NCBI GenBank assembly: GCA_947044405.1
Contig: CAMRHE010000156.1
Span: forward strand, 3,535,001 to 3,599,000
DNA from: Leptodactylus fallax
Lineage: Eukaryota; Chordata; Amphibia; Anura; Leptodactylidae
Reading direction: 5' to 3'
Length of the DNA: 64,000 nt
Positions 42,503 through 56,029 of the stretch are shown here, one piece after another. A program made the translations under genes and the position numbers. The notes below the pieces were generated by a model, which saw only the letters and a list, made by a program, of their open reading frames with translations, did no database searches and had not been told where the DNA came from. Every line of letters starts with the position of its first letter. Within the stretch, counting starts at the first letter, position 1.

Positions 42503-43227
42503 AGTGATTATTTTGGGAAGGCCACCTTTTTATAAAAAAAAAAAAAAAAAGAGGCTGGACCACTTTCTTTCAGAGGTTGTCCATTTTTGTACATGATGGT
42601 CTTTATTAGTTCCTTTTCTCTTTGCACTCACTGTACTTTGGAATGTCAGCTTCAGATACTAGTGAACAAAACATTCATTCATTTGCTGTTTTACATAAGG
42701 TTTCCAGGAAATAACATTCTTAAAATGATGGGGATTTTGTCAGATTTCTGCACAGAAAAGGTGGTATTACAATATTTTATTCACTTTTCTTAAATATGCT
42801 CCTTTGTTCTAAATTTACATAATGTGATTAACCTAGCTAACTGTTACTACGGTACTAGCTAACTGCTACTAACTACTAGAAACCAGAAAATAGTAGTATT
42901 AATAATAGTAACAATAATAATAATAATAATAATGATAATAATATTATCATTAGCATGTGATAAAGAACACTGATTTCTAGGTTTAATATATTGTATTATT
43001 GTGTTTCATTTAATTGCTCTTTCTCAAGGCTATGTTCTTGCTCTTTTCTCTAAACTGATCTATAGCACTCTGGGACAAAGGTTCAGTTTTCTGCCCTAGT
43101 ATTGTATTTAAATATTCTGACCAAGGCAAAGTGTCTCATTGGCATCCCCTATGTCGCTCAGCTCCCAGGTCACATGAAGTTATCTTTCATTTGGAGATGC
43201 AGAAATGATTTGCAAAGGTAACCAGAC
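42503..43227. other. No gene; (TAA)n-rich microsatellite at 42897-42950
   Basis: A run of ataat/aataata repeats lies in the middle. Otherwise no supported feature. Confidence 0.5.
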
Positions 43228-43505
43228 TTAAAAGGGGTTGTCCAGGATAATTTTTTTATTTTAGGCCAGGGAAGGTGTAAAAAAACCCCCAAAAAACCAT
43301 TCACACCTGTCCCAATTCTTTGTTGTACGTGACCGCTGGGAAGGCACACAGGACGTCACAGCCGGCGAGCTCTTCTGGCAAAAGAAGACACCAGAGCAGC
43401 AAGACCGGACCACGCTGGGAGCATTCGGGAACAGGGGAGTATTTTTTTTTTTTCACCTTCCCTGGCCTAATTTAAAATAATTTTTATACTGAACAACCTC
43501 TTTAA
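43228..43505. mobile_element. T2-type MITE (278 bp)
   Basis: TTAA at both ends. Left TTAAAAGGGGTTGTCCAGGA, right inverse-like GAACAACCTCTTTAA. Sub-terminal ggccagggaaggtg and caccttccctggcc are exact inverses. Same family as 26820-27115. Confidence 0.82.
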
Positions 43506-43587
43506 TAGCTATTGCTATTAACTGCTTTTACAGAGTAGAAAGTGAAAAATGTATGGAAGTGGCAATTAATCCCCAAACATTTGGTGT

Positions 43588-43990
43588 CATGTACATTGAT
43601 AATAATAATAATAATAATAAATTTTATTTATATAGCGCCAACATATTCCGCAGCACTGTACAACTTGTAGGGTTCAAGTACTGACAAAAAAGATACATTA
43701 CAAAGAAATAGTCAATTCACACAATGGGACTGAGGGCCCTGCTCGCAAGAGCTTACAATCTATAAGGAAGAGGGGGTGACACAAGAGGTAGCAGGGGTGG
43801 CATCGGAGGTAGCATTGCTTATACAATGGTCAGACAATTTTGTAATACAGGTTACTGTCATTACACATATATAAAGCTGTATGAGCCGTCAACAGTCGTG
43901 TCCTTTAATATGCAGATGGTGCCTGGACATATAAAGCTAGTCTGATACGGCATCATATCCTGTGAGGTAATGTTGGAGCATACATTATTA
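43588..43990 (-). mobile_element. L2-type LINE 3' end
   Basis: Reverse complement matches the tail of the L2 at 62690-63105: (ATT)n, tatagcgccaacatattccg, gcagcactgtacaa, gagggccctgctcgcaagag. Only the 3' UTR is present. Confidence 0.85.
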
Positions 43991-44115
43991 TGTACATTAT
44001 TTAATATGGAAGGTTATTCAACACTGATGCAGTTAAAATTGGAGCTGTTGTGGAGTAGAGTTAGATTGATTGTGCCGAACATTTTTGAAAGTGCTTTATA
44101 AAAATATAAATACTG

Positions 44116-45706
44116 TACAGTGGGGAAAAAAAAAGTATTTAGTCAGCCACCAATTGTGCAAGTTCTCCCACTTAAAAAGATGAGAGAGGCCTGTAATTGT
44201 CATCATAGGTAGACCTCAACTATGAGAGACAAAATGAGAAAACATTGCCAGAAAATCACATTGTCTGATTTTTAAAGAATTTATTTGCAAATTATCGTGG
44301 AAAATAAGTATTTGGTCAATAACAAAAGTTCATCTCAATACTTTGTTATATATCCTTTGTTGGCAATGACAGAGGTCAAACGTTTTCTGTAAGTCTTCAC
44401 AAGGTTGGCACACACTTTTGCTGGTATGTTGGCCCATTCCTCCATGCAGATCTCCTCTAGAACAGTGATGTTTTGGGGCTGTTGCTGGGCAATATGGACT
44501 TTCAACTCCCTCCAATGGTTTTGTATGGGGTTGAGATCTGGAGACTGGCTACGCCACTCCAGGACTTTGAAATGCTTCTTACGAAGCCACTCCTTCGTTG
44601 CCCTGGCGGTGTGCTTGAGATCATTGTCATGCTGAAAGACCCAGCCACGTTTCATCTTCAATGCCCTTGCTGATGTAAGGAGGTTTGCATTCAAAATCTC
44701 ACGATACATGGCCCCATTCATTCTTTCATGTACATGGATCAGTCGTCTTGGTCGCTTTGCAGAGAAACAGCCCCAAAGCATGATGTTGCCACCCCCATGC
44801 TTCACAGTAGATATGATGTTCTTTGGATGCAACTCAGCTTTCACTCTCCTCTAAACACGACGAGTTGTGTTTCTACCAAACAGTTCTACTTTGGTTTCAT
44901 CTGACCATATGACATTCTCCCAATACTCTTCTGGAACTTCCAAATGCTCTCTAGCAAACTTCAGACAGGCCCGGATATGTACTGGCTTAAGCAGGGGGAC
45001 ACGCCTGGCACTGCAGGATCAGAGTCCCTGGCCGCGTAGTGTGTTACTTACGGTAGCCTTTGTTACGTTAGTCCCAGCTTTCTGCAGGTCATTCACTAGG
45101 TCCCCCCAGTGTGGTTCTGGGATTTTTGCTCATTTTGACCCCATGGGGTGAGATCTTGCGTGGAGCCCCTGATCGAGGGAGATTATCAGTGGTCTTGTAT
45201 GTCTTCCATTTTCTAATTATTGGTCCCACAGTTGATTTCTTCACACCAAGCTGCTTGCCTATTGCAGATTCAGTCTTCCCAGCCTGATACAGGTCTACAA
45301 TTTTGTTTCTGGTGTCCTTCCACAGCTCTTTGGTCTTCACCATAGTGGAGTTTGGAGTGTGACTGTTTGAGGTTGTGGACAGGTGTCCTTTATACTGATA
45401 ACAATTTCAAACAGGTGCCATTACTATAGGTAATGAGTGGATGACAGTGGAGCCTCTTGAAGAAGTTACAGGTCTGTGACTGCCAAAAATCTTGCTTGTT
45501 TGTAGGTGACCAAATACTTATTTTCCACCATAATTTGCAAATAAATTCTTAAAAAATCAAACAATGTGATTTTCTAGATATGTTTTCTCATTATGTCTCT
45601 CATAGTTGAGGTCTACCTATGATGACAATTACAGGCCTCTCTCATCTTTTTAAGTGGGAGAACTTGCACAATTGGTGGCTGACAATACTTTTTTTTACCC
45701 ACTGTA
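44116..45706 (-). mobile_element. Tc1/mariner transposon with IR/DR ends, nearly intact
   Basis: Left TACAGTGGGGAAAAAAAAAG, right inverse TTTTTTACCCACTGTA, each with TA. Long matching arms (gtcagccaccaattgtgcaa and its inverse) with inner direct repeats at about 44296 and 45508 (aaaataagtatttggtc). Arms are highly similar, so this copy is fairly young. Confidence 0.92.
44335..45343 (-). pseudogene. Tc1 transposase, frameshifted
   Basis: 45343-45089 encodes the [43 protein letters not shown], and [12 protein letters not shown] short middle (45085-44850) holds the first catalytic Asp region in other frames. 44844-44335 encodes [40 protein letters not shown] (second Asp), and [11 protein letters not shown], where the catalytic Glu is changed to Gln, ending [11 protein letters not shown]. 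The enzyme would be inactive on two counts. Confidence 0.88.
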
Positions 45707-46709
45707 TATAATGCTCAATTTTTCAATTGTGCTATTTTTTATGACATTCCCAAATAAAATAGATCTGAGTGAAATAAGAGTTACTTTTGGACAACATCTT
45801 CAGTAATAAATTAAATAAAAAAAAGTCTGTATCTCAGTTGCATTCTTGGTCATGGCTAAGGGGTTAAATCCACAATTTCATCCATATTATCATAGACCTT
45901 TTTTGTTTGGTTGCAGTGTAAAGGAATTTATGCAGCGTTATCACATCACATAGCATGACTCATTGGTAATCCCCTAGAAGTGGCTGCCATCAGGGGATTG
46001 TTTGTTTCCAGAATGTGAAGCTGGAGAAACAGTCAATATAAAATCTCAATGAAAAACCAAATACTTGCATTGGCAGACCTCATAACCCACTGACTCATCA
46101 TGACACATGTTTAACAATCCCAACCAGTTATCAAATGTTTATCCTTCATTCTGATGGGTAGGCTGGTGGCATTTGTCAAATCACTGTTTTACTGTCTTTA
46201 ATTTCTGCCTTTATACAGTGAGATTGTGCGGAGGTCACTGGGACTGTGTAGGAGCATTTCATTGAGGCAATATTTTATCAAAGTTCATTGGTTTAACAGA
46301 TGCTGCTTACTGACCTACATAGGAACGAGACTGTTACAAATAACTATGCTGCTTAGGAGGCAGTATCACTGCTGTGGAAAATTTGCTGCCCTCTTCTATT
46401 GGGATTTTCAAGCACATTCTAGGGATAACTGTAGGCATGTTAGACCATTCAGCTTCCTAACAGGTAGGAACTATCAAAAATAAAGTACTGTAGAAGGTTT
46501 GATCTTAAAGGGAAAGTATCCCCAGGAAATGACCTTTTACTTAAATCACGTTTTTATACTAAACACATTTTTTAAGAATATTTGGTGTGTTGTTTTAAAT
46601 TTTGCATGTTACATTTATTTTATGGGTCGGTACAATTACGGCAATAACCAATTTAAATAGTTTTTCTTATGTGTTAGCATTAAAACCTTAGATGGCATAT
46701 TATCTTTGT
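45707..46709. other. No feature recognised
   Basis: Mostly unique-looking AT-rich DNA. The 85-codon frame at 46226 has no recognised domain. Confidence 0.45.
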
Positions 46710-47134
46710 TTAAAGGGATTGTCCAGTTTCAGACAAATATTGAAAGACAAATGTTATTGTTTGTATAATGAAAAGTTCCACAATTGTCCAATATACTTTT
46801 TGTATCTCTTTTTGTTTTCATGCATTGTTTACTTTAGGTAGGTAAAAATCAATCCATGTGATTTATTGTCCATGGTCATGTGATGGGGACACAGGTGCAC
46901 AGCTCGTCACAGCACAGTAATCAGGCATCTGCCATGTAATGAGCTGTGCACCTGTGTGTGCATCACATGACCATGGACTGATCTGAATCCACTGGGAGTA
47001 ATCAGAATGAATGACAGCAAGCAGAGATCTAGAACACCACAAGGAATTGATAGAGAAAGTATATCGGAAAATTGTACAACTTTTTATTATGCAAACAATA
47101 ACATTTATTTGCTAAAACTGGACAAACCCTTTAA
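46710..47134. mobile_element. T2-type MITE (425 bp)
   Basis: TTAA at both ends. Left TTAAAGGGATTGTCCAGTTT, right AAACTGGACAAACCCTTTAA. The interior contains an inverted pair (gtgatggggacacaggtgcacagctc / gagctgtgcacctgtgtg). Same family as 35299-35672. Confidence 0.85.
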
Positions 47135-47835
47135 GCCTAAAGTCCAAACATGATGTTTGAAAGTGCACTGTAAATCAAACTTTTACATACAGTAGTTACT
47201 TGTGCTGTTTTAACAGTAGCATATGATCTTCAAGAAATAGTCACCTATAGCTCTTAAAGACTATATTTAAATATAAATAGGATGTTTACACCATCTGATG
47301 ATAGTTTCTCTTTTAAGACTTTTCTGAATTACATTTAAAATATTCATTACTTTTAAAGTCTATTTAATGAGACAATCGCAACATACTATGATTACATAAA
47401 ATTAAGAATAGGGTAGAGGAATATAAAATTAAATATTGTGCTAGAAAATGTTATTATGGCTACACATCAAAAATGTACATCTTATTCTATGTATTGTGAA
47501 CTTCTGTGGTGATCTGTTGCTATGACAGCTGGGAGCCTATTGAAATTTCCCAGGTTCGTCTTACAGAAGATCTCTATCATGTTCCATTGACTGTACTGCT
47601 GATGCTGCCTGCTACTGCTAAACAGCCGAACATAATCTCATTGTTCCATGTAGTACGGCCAGTCATGTTTCCACAGCTACCACCTCTTTGACCACTCAGC
47701 CAGACATGTCCTGCGGCCTGGTCCATCATATTATTCCATGGTGAACTGCCATTCATGTTGCCTCAGCTACCACGACTACCGACACTCAGCCAGACATGTT
47801 CTGAGGTCTGGTGCATCCCATTCCTTATATATATA
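47135..47835. other. No gene; ~90-bp tandem duplication near 47665-47830
   Basis: catgtttccacagctaccac and catgttgcctcagctaccac start two diverged units, each containing actcagccagacatgt. The stretch from 47505 resembles a common frog repeat (gctatgacagctgggagcc) whose class I cannot name. Confidence 0.45.
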
Positions 47836-48526
<691 letters not shown>

Positions 48527-49290
48527 CAAAGAAATGGGTAAGGGCACCTGTGATCCGTCTCTGGATACCAGGGTCAATTAGGAGGCATTCGTTTAAGTGA
48601 CAACCAGAAAGGGGAGCAGAGTAGGGTTGAAAGGCGATGTCAATCATAACCAGGTCGTGGTCCGGCCAGGCACAAGAGACATGGCAGGCTGGCAGGCATA
48701 GATGAGACCAGGGAACAATGAGGAAGAAAGGAGAATTCCCTCAATCCTAGTATAGTGGTGATGTGCAGGGGATAAATACGTGTACCCTCGTTGGTTCCCA
48801 TTAAAATCACGCCATGTATCTGCAACATTTAAAGCCTCTCTCTTAGCCTTGGAGGAAAGCTAGGTCTAGGTCTAGGGCAGCATTAATAGTGAAATTAAAA
48901 TCTCCACACCAGATCAATTTAGAGAAGTCCAATTGTCCTAGCAAATACATAGCTCATGAAAAAAAGCAATGAGGGATTCCATGGGGGCATAGGAATTTAC
49001 AATACATACATGATGGCCATACAGTCTACAGTGGAGAATGATAGAGCCCCTATTACCGTGCTATTGGCCTGCAGGGGGACAGTGGTTCTGTGAAAGACTG
49101 CCACTCCTCTACATTTGAACCGATTAGCGGATTGGCCTATAAGAGCGTAGCACGAATGCAAGTATTTTGGAAATTAGGTGGGGGTGAAGTGGGATTCCTG
49201 AATACATAGAATATCAGGTTATAGCTATTTGTACTTGAGAAACGCCTTTCAACGCTTCTGAGGGGAGTTGAATCCCCAAACATTATGCAA
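48527..49290 (-). pseudogene. L1 ORF2 endonuclease remnant
   Basis: Minus strand pieces in several frames: FNSPQKR-like (49255), ILYIQESHFTPT-like (49190), LIGQSANRFKCRGVAVFHRT then TVPLQANSTVIGAL (49140-49040), VDCMAIMYVL, and further to PGRTTTWL near 48645. These are the conserved L1 endonuclease blocks. Many stops. It abuts the truncated Tc1. Confidence 0.7.
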
Positions 49291-49691
49291 AACAATTTTA
49301 CACGAGAGGGATAAAAATGAAAGCTAAACAATGCAAATATAGAGAGGACTGCATAGGTTAGACAGGCAGAGGTAAAGTCAGATAGGAGGTCAGTGTGATC
49401 CCAGACATAAGCAATGTGAGGATAGCACTTGAAAGGGGAAAAAAACATTAACAGGAAATAACTGAAACAATAAACTCAGAAAATGTGGGCATGCACTCCA
49501 GGATTAAATGGAGCACTGCAAACCCTGTATCGCCTAAAGCGCAGGGGGCACATGGGAATCGCCATCACGGCTAGCACCCAAAAAGTAGCAAAGAGTCAAA
49601 TAAGTGCAATGGGCTAGGAAAAAGAGAAGAAACAAGTAAGACCAGGAGCTGTCCTGGAAAATAGTAGTAAAGGCAATACTAGTAACACCTG
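49291..49691. other. No feature recognised
   Basis: Probably the L1 region upstream of ORF2, too diverged to support. Confidence 0.4.
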
Positions 49692-50139
49692 CATACAAAC
49701 AGGGCCGGCGTTAGGGGGAGGCAAACTCCGGATCCCGGAGTCAGGCCCGGCCAAATCAATAACAGAATGGGACCGCAGGGCCCCTTTCCGAGGTGAGTAA
49801 AAATAACAAACATTTTTACTCACCTGTCCTTAGCGTCCGACGTCATCTTCTAGCGTTCCGGACATCACCGCTGAGGCCTGCCCACAGCGGTCACGTGGGG
49901 TGTTCTGACAGCCTGCCTCACGTAATCGCTGAGGCCCAATCACAGGCCTCAGAGGTGACGTCCACAATGCGTGACGTCAGCCGCAGAGAAGAAGCCAGCC
50001 CCGGTGGGGATAGAGGAGCAGCGCAAGGAGGCTCAGCAGAGGTAAGAACAAGGTAAGTATAATTGTTTGTTATTTTACCTTACCTACCCCGGGCCTTATA
50101 ATGTAATATATATAATGTAATATCATGTAATATAATAGC

Positions 50140-52135
50140 ACTGTAGGGCCCCTGTGGAGCATTATACTGGGGGCCCCCTCTGGATAGCATATTATACTGT
50201 GTGGGGCCACTGTGGAGCATTATACTGGGGAAGGGGCCCTCTGGAGAGCATGTTATATTCTGTGGGGCCACTTTGGAGCATTGTGCTCTCCAGAGGGGCC
50301 CCCCAGTATAATTCTCCAAAGTGGCCCCACAGAATATAACATGCTCTCCAGAGCCCCCCCCCACTTTATAATACTCCATAGAGGCCCCGCAGAATATAAC
50401 ATATTCTCCAGAGGGCCTCCTCCCCAGTATAATGCTCCACAGTGGCCCTACACAGTATAATATGCTCTCCAGAGCCCCCCCCAGTATAATGCTCCACAGT
50501 GGCCCCACACAGTATAATATGCTCTCCAGAGGGGCCCCCCAGTATATTATACTGTGCGGGGCCACCGTGGAGCATTATACTGGGGAAGGGGCCCTCTGGA
50601 TATCTGGATAGCATGTTATATTCTGTGGGGCTTCTGTGGAAAATTATAATGTGTGGGGGGGGGGGCTCTGGAGATAATGTTATATTCTGTGGGGCCACTT
50701 TGGAGCATTATGCTCTCCAGAGGGGCCCCCAGTATAATGCTCCAAAGTGGCCCCACAGAATATAACATGCTCTCCAGAGCCCCCTCCCACTTTATAATAC
50801 TCCATAGAGGCCCCGCAGAATATAACATATTCTCCAGAGGGCCCCCTCCCCAGTATAATGCTCCACAGTGGCCCCACACAGTATAATATGCTCTCCAGAG
50901 CCCCCCAGTATAATGCTCCACGGTGGCCCCACACAGTATAATATGCTCTCCAGAGGGGCCCCCCAGTATATTATACTGTGCAGGGCCACCGAGGAGCATT
51001 ATACTGGGGGGGCTCTGGAGAGCATATTATACTGTTTAGGGCCACTTTGGAGCATTATACTGGGGGGGGGGGGGCTCTGGAAAGCATATTATACTGTTTA
51101 GGGCCATTTTGGAGCATTATACTGGGGGGTCTCTGGAGAGCATATTATACTGTTTTGGGCCACTGTGGAGTATTATACTGGGGAAACCTCTCTGGGCAGT
51201 ATATTATACTGTGTGGAGGCCATTCTGGAGCATGTTATACTGAGTGGGGTCACTGTGGAGCATTATTCTGGGGGGGCCATCAGCAGAGCATATTATATTG
51301 CGTGGCGCTACTGTGGGGCATTATTGGGGGGGAATAATGAGCATTATACTAGGGGGCCCTCTGGAGAGCATATTATACTGCATGGGGCCTACTGTGGAAC
51401 ATTATACTGGGGGGATGCTCTGGGGAGCATAATATATTGCGTGGGGCCACTGTGGAGCAAAATACTGGAGGGGGCACTGTGGAGCATTATACTAGCAGGG
51501 GCTCTCTGGGGAGCATATTATACTATGGGCCACTGTGGAGCTTTATACTGGGGGAACGGACAGTGTGGGGAGCCTGTTATACTGTGTGGGGCCACTGTGG
51601 AATGTATTATATTGTGTGGGGCTTTTCGGGAGCATATTATACTCTGTGGGGCCATTGTAGAGCATTATACTGGGAGGGACTGGGGGAACATATTATACTG
51701 TGGGGACCACTGTGGGGGACCACTGTGGAGAATTATACTGGGGGAACCCCTCTGGGGAGTATATTATACTGTGTGGAGGTCATTATGGAGCATGTTATAC
51801 TGTGTTAGGCCACTGTGGAGCATTATACTGGGGGGCATTGTGGGGTGCATATTATACTGTATGGAGCATATTATATTGTGTGGGGCTGCTGGGGAACATA
51901 TTGTACTGTCTGGGGCCACTAAGGGGTAGTATACTGTGTGGGCCACTGTGGAGTATTATACTGTGTAGAGCCTTACATACCATGTGGGACCACAATGGGG
52001 GGCTCAGGGGAGCATTTTATACTGTGTGGGGTCACTGTGGAGCATTATATACCATGTGGGGAAACTGGAGGGCTCAGGAGAGCATTTTATACTGTGGAGC
52101 ATTATATACCATGTGGAGCATTATACTGTGGGGGG
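50140..52135. repeat. GC-rich minisatellite, ~58-bp unit, with orientation flips
   Basis: Unit: gtggggccactgtggagcat, tatactggggg, then ctctggagagcatattatac. Orientation is forward at about 50150-50285, reverse to 50540, forward to 50710, reverse to 50965, and forward from there to 52135. The long open frames across it are by-products of the repeat period, not genes. Confidence 0.9.
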
Positions 52136-52454
52136 GGGGGTGCTCACAATTCGTGGTGGCAGCCCTGTGTGCTATGTCTGCATCACAGCTCCCTCACTAT
52201 AATGTTGCACATACGTGTAGTGCCCCATGGCCATGTCATTCCCCATACAGTACTATGCATGAACTGGAGTTATTGGGACCTGCACAGTACTATAGGGGCT
52301 GACTATACTGGTAACATACTCAGTAACACCAGATAGTCAGCACATATGTAAGACATCAATGAAGGAGCCGTGGTGAAGGCTATTAGCAGGAAGCTGTTGG
52401 GTGGAGCCCCAGAACAAGTTCCTCTGGTGGGCCTAAGCCCTTCATTCCGACACT

Positions 52455-52880
52455 GTATAATGGAGAACTATTATATATAAGGGTGGGTTACTATATATAA
52501 TTGGGAAACTTAAGTATAAGGGGGCTATTATAAGGGGGAACTATTATTTATAAGATGGGCTATTATTTATAAGGGGGGAACTATTATATATAAGGCATCC
52601 ATTATAAGGGGGAGCTATTATTTATAAGAGGGGAACTATTTATAAGGGGGGTGTAATTGTTAAATGGGCTTATTTATAAAGGGGGCTATTAGTGATAATG
52701 AGGACTATTATTTATGAGGGGGCTATTATTTATAAAGGAGCAGTATTATTTTTACGGGGTAACTGTTACTGATAAGGGGGATATTACTGATACAGGGCAC
52801 TATTTATCATTTATAAGGGAGCTATTACTGATAAAGGTGTAATATTATTTATAAGCGGGCTATTTTTTATAAGGAGGCGC
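52455..52880. repeat. AT-rich minisatellite, ~20-30-bp units
   Basis: Repeated ggggggaactattatttataa and ggggctattatttataa units, variable in length, inside the same hAT-type element. Confidence 0.8.
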
Positions 52881-53096
52881 TATAATAACTGATCTATTAG
52901 GCTGTACAGAGGTGCTCATTTGAATTGTGTGTGGTAAAATGGGGCTTGTTATTACTTTTTTGTTGGCAGAAAGGAGGCGTTATTATAGGGGTTGTCACTG
53001 GAAGACGATGGTGTTGTTTGCATATCAGCATTTGGGGCCCCACTTTTAATTTTTGCCCAGGGCCCCACTTTGTCTAAAACCGGCCCTGCATGCAAA

Positions 53097-53818
53097 ACAA
53101 AAATTTCACATCAACACATCTCCTGTGTGCCCCCTTATTAAAAATGCACTCTAACTAAAAGGGGTTGTTTAATTATTGATGAGCTTTCCTCAAAAATATT
53201 ATAATAGATCAGTTTGGGCTCAGTAGCTGTTTGAGACTTTTCTGTTTACACAACACAGTGCCTGTTTTATAGCGGCCATACAATGTTATTAAAGTCTTGT
53301 CCCATAGAAGTGAATGTGACAAGGCTGTAATTACACATTGCACATATGTTATGAAACAAATAATGTAAACAGTGAAAAGGTCATAGCCCATTCAAACAGG
53401 TGATCAACAAGAGTCCCAAACATCGACTGCACACAGTATAATGGTCTCCAGTGGCCCTTGACATAGTATAATGGTGTTCCCAGTGGCCTCTGCAAACAGT
53501 ATAATAATCCCCAGTGCCACCTCTACAGATATGCCAAATAAATAAATAATACATACCCAGCCCTGCCCCCTCCCTCAGGAGATCTCCTATTCCTGTCTGC
53601 AGCTTAATGTAGCAGTTGTGCACTGAGAAGCAGACATCACTAGAAGATGAATGGTGGAGCAGGAAGCTAAAGACTTCCAGCTTCACCATTACATTGAACA
53701 ATATCTGTGCTCTGAGAACACAGCCACTGGTCTAACTGGTTGTTTATTGTCCAAAATAGCCATATTATAGCCCTGTCCATGGCCATAAAAAAAAAAACCT
53801 TTATCCTGCACTCCATTT
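53097..53818. other. No gene; short minisatellite remnant near 53430-53520
   Basis: acagtataatggtctccagtggccc, agtataatggtgttcccagtggcc and agtataataatccccagtgcc are three degenerate units like the reverse of the 58-bp minisatellite. The rest is unclassified. Confidence 0.45.
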
Positions 53819-54087
53819 AGACTAGGACCATATGGCAACTTTGGCAGTGACCCCCTTTGCCCAACCAAAGATCGCTGTGTTGCCCTGCAACGCTTTCACT
53901 CATTTTAGTGAAAGGAGTTGCATTGCGACCCTGAGGGTGCCTTTTGACTTTTTTGTAGTGGTCATGGCACCCTTGTTGTAATGTGTCTTCATTCACTGAC
54001 ATAAGTGAAGGCACAGCAGGGCGTCATGGCAATCTTTGGCCACACAAAGGGAGTCGCGGCCAAAGTCGCAATATGGCCCTAGCCTTA
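53819..54087. mobile_element. MITE (~270 bp)
   Basis: Left actaggaccatatggcaactttgg and right ccaaagtcgcaatatggccctag are imperfect inverses, with a second inverse pair inside (ttcactcattttagtgaaagg, ttcattcactgacataagtgaagg). Superfamily not assigned. Confidence 0.65.
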
Positions 54088-54839
54088 TACTCACTCGACT
54101 CCTGTAACTCCTGAACCTCAAGCACATGTTCAGCAAAGCTGAGATATATTCTCCTGGCTTCATTGAACAAATGCACAGGTGCCTGGAGCACTAGACATGA
54201 GTCTGTGTGATTCATTGAATTTATCTCTAGATAAGTATGAAAGTCTGTTTTTAAATAAGGACACAGACAGGGTTAGAGAACTGTGGGTGGTTCAGTGTCC
54301 CAAATAGACCTGACAGGTCTCAACAGTTTTTTTCATACAGTGTAGACCGTGCAGTAATTTTTTCAGTGTTATTTGCCAGAGAAGCAGTTCTCCTAGGAGG
54401 TCATAAATACTCATTTAAGCTAACTTATAACAATTCAGCTTAAGGTCAGGTATACATTGGTAAAAACTGCCATTGGTTAGCAGCCACCATTTTGGTGGCA
54501 GCTAATATACAGTGATTTACAACTGAAGTATAATGGATGCATTACATGCAATGTTTTATACCAGCAGCATGTCAAATATTGCTGTAGGTTATAACCACAA
54601 ATTTCAATATCAGTCACTTTAGGGTCTTCAGGACCTGTTTCTTTCAGATACAGCTTCAGTTTTCTGTGATGGGAGTCTCTTTAACAATTTTATAAATGTC
54701 TTTACCACAGTAAACAATACTCTCTTCGCCTTAATGGTATATGACTCTCTCTCCCACTCAATACCCAGTTTGCTGGTATGATGACTGTAAAGTGGAACAA
54801 CTTAAAGCAGGCCAATGATAGTCTAGTTCATTTTCTCAC
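54088..54839. other. No feature recognised
   Basis: No supported gene or repeat boundary. Confidence 0.45.
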
Positions 54840-55741
54840 AGAGCCATTGCTATGTGGATGGTAGACCACTGGTTGAATGTGGATATAGCTAGATCTGCTG
54901 GTTTCCAACTTGAGATGGTCTACGGATACTATTTCCAATGGTCAGTGACTCACATTAGGATGGAGTATGGCCTTCAGTTCAGGATTCTCTCCTCTTCCCA
55001 AGTATCAGACAGGACATTCATAGCACCATTTTTGTATGTTCCCTCACATACCAATCCAGTAGAGGTGTCTTTAGATAGTGGCGAAGCTGAGTGCTCTATG
55101 TTACATATTTTGTGGACGTGTCCACTGATTGCCACCCAGTGGACAGACATCATAACACTATGTGCTGGCCTACAGTCACCCTCATCCCGGAGTATTGTCT
55201 GTGCTCTCTGGCTCCTTCTCCAAATTGAAGAAGAGTCTCCTGAGCCACTTTATTATGGCCATGTGCCAAATGATCATCAGACTGTGGAAGTCAGCACTTG
55301 ACCCCATGCATGTGATTTGGATGGAGGCACTCAATAACATTATGCACATAGAGGAGCTGGGAGCCAGATACAAAGACCAACATGACCTATTTTGGTCCAT
55401 TTGGAGCCTTTAGAATGCTTTCAGAATTTCAACTGCTCTGGGCCCCTGGATAACTGGGGTCTCTACTTCACAACTAGATCAATATTTGTGGAGAGCCAGT
55501 AGTACATTGGAGGTCTCCCCAGATTTCTCCATATATCGGGTCCTCCTAACTGATGGTGCTCCATTGAGCACTCCTGTTTCATGTATGTGTCCTTTGATGT
55601 TAAAAATGTTGCTTGTTTTATTTTTGCAACATTTCACATATGATACCATCATGCACAGCAGTGCTAATACGTATATGTTGTTTCATTTCCTGGTTATTTG
55701 ACTTGTTGTATCACGATCATGTTTCAATAAAATATGATTGA
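54840..55741 (+). pseudogene. L1 ORF2 C-terminus and 3' end, degenerate
   Basis: Frames from 54852 give a C-terminal L1 segment with AECSMLHILWTCPLIATQW (C..H..W.CP block), then EALNNIMHIEELGARYKDQH and LFWSIWSL. The 3' end has AATAAA at 55726-55731 followed by atgattgaacc. Stops and frame changes throughout. The 5' limit is uncertain. Confidence 0.65.
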
Positions 55742-56029
55742 ACCATAGAGTGCCGTCTTATATCCATCCATTTAAGGTAAAGAGACATTTTTGTTGCCTA
55801 ACAAGAAGTTAGGGTTGAGGTTGCCACAATGTAGCAACGTCAGCAACACCCTCACTCACAATGAAATTTTGCCTGCCTGAAGTCAAATTCACTGTTCCTT
55901 CTTTTGAAGTAGCAATGGGCTATGCTGCTAAGAGCAAGTGTTCCCTTGTTTTGAATGGTAATTATGTTCTGTCAGGAAGATGACATCTCTACCATTTATT
56001 TTTATCTTGGTTAGGATCAACAGTGATAG

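Larger units (their letters stand above)
49700..53088. mobile_element. hAT-type non-autonomous element with internal minisatellites (3.4 kb)
   Basis: Ends CAGGGCCGGCGTTAG and AAAACCGGCCCTG are inverse over CAGGGCCGG. The flanks CATACAAA (49692-49699) and CATGCAAA (53089-53096) are an 8-bp target duplication with one mismatch, as expected for hAT. No transposase. Most of the length is tandem repeat. Confidence 0.78.

Noticed and set aside
50080..52302. Long open frames on both strands (for example 254 and 200 codons) across 50-52 kb
   Set aside because: They are translations of the 58-bp minisatellite, present in several frames at once, with no start context or domain.
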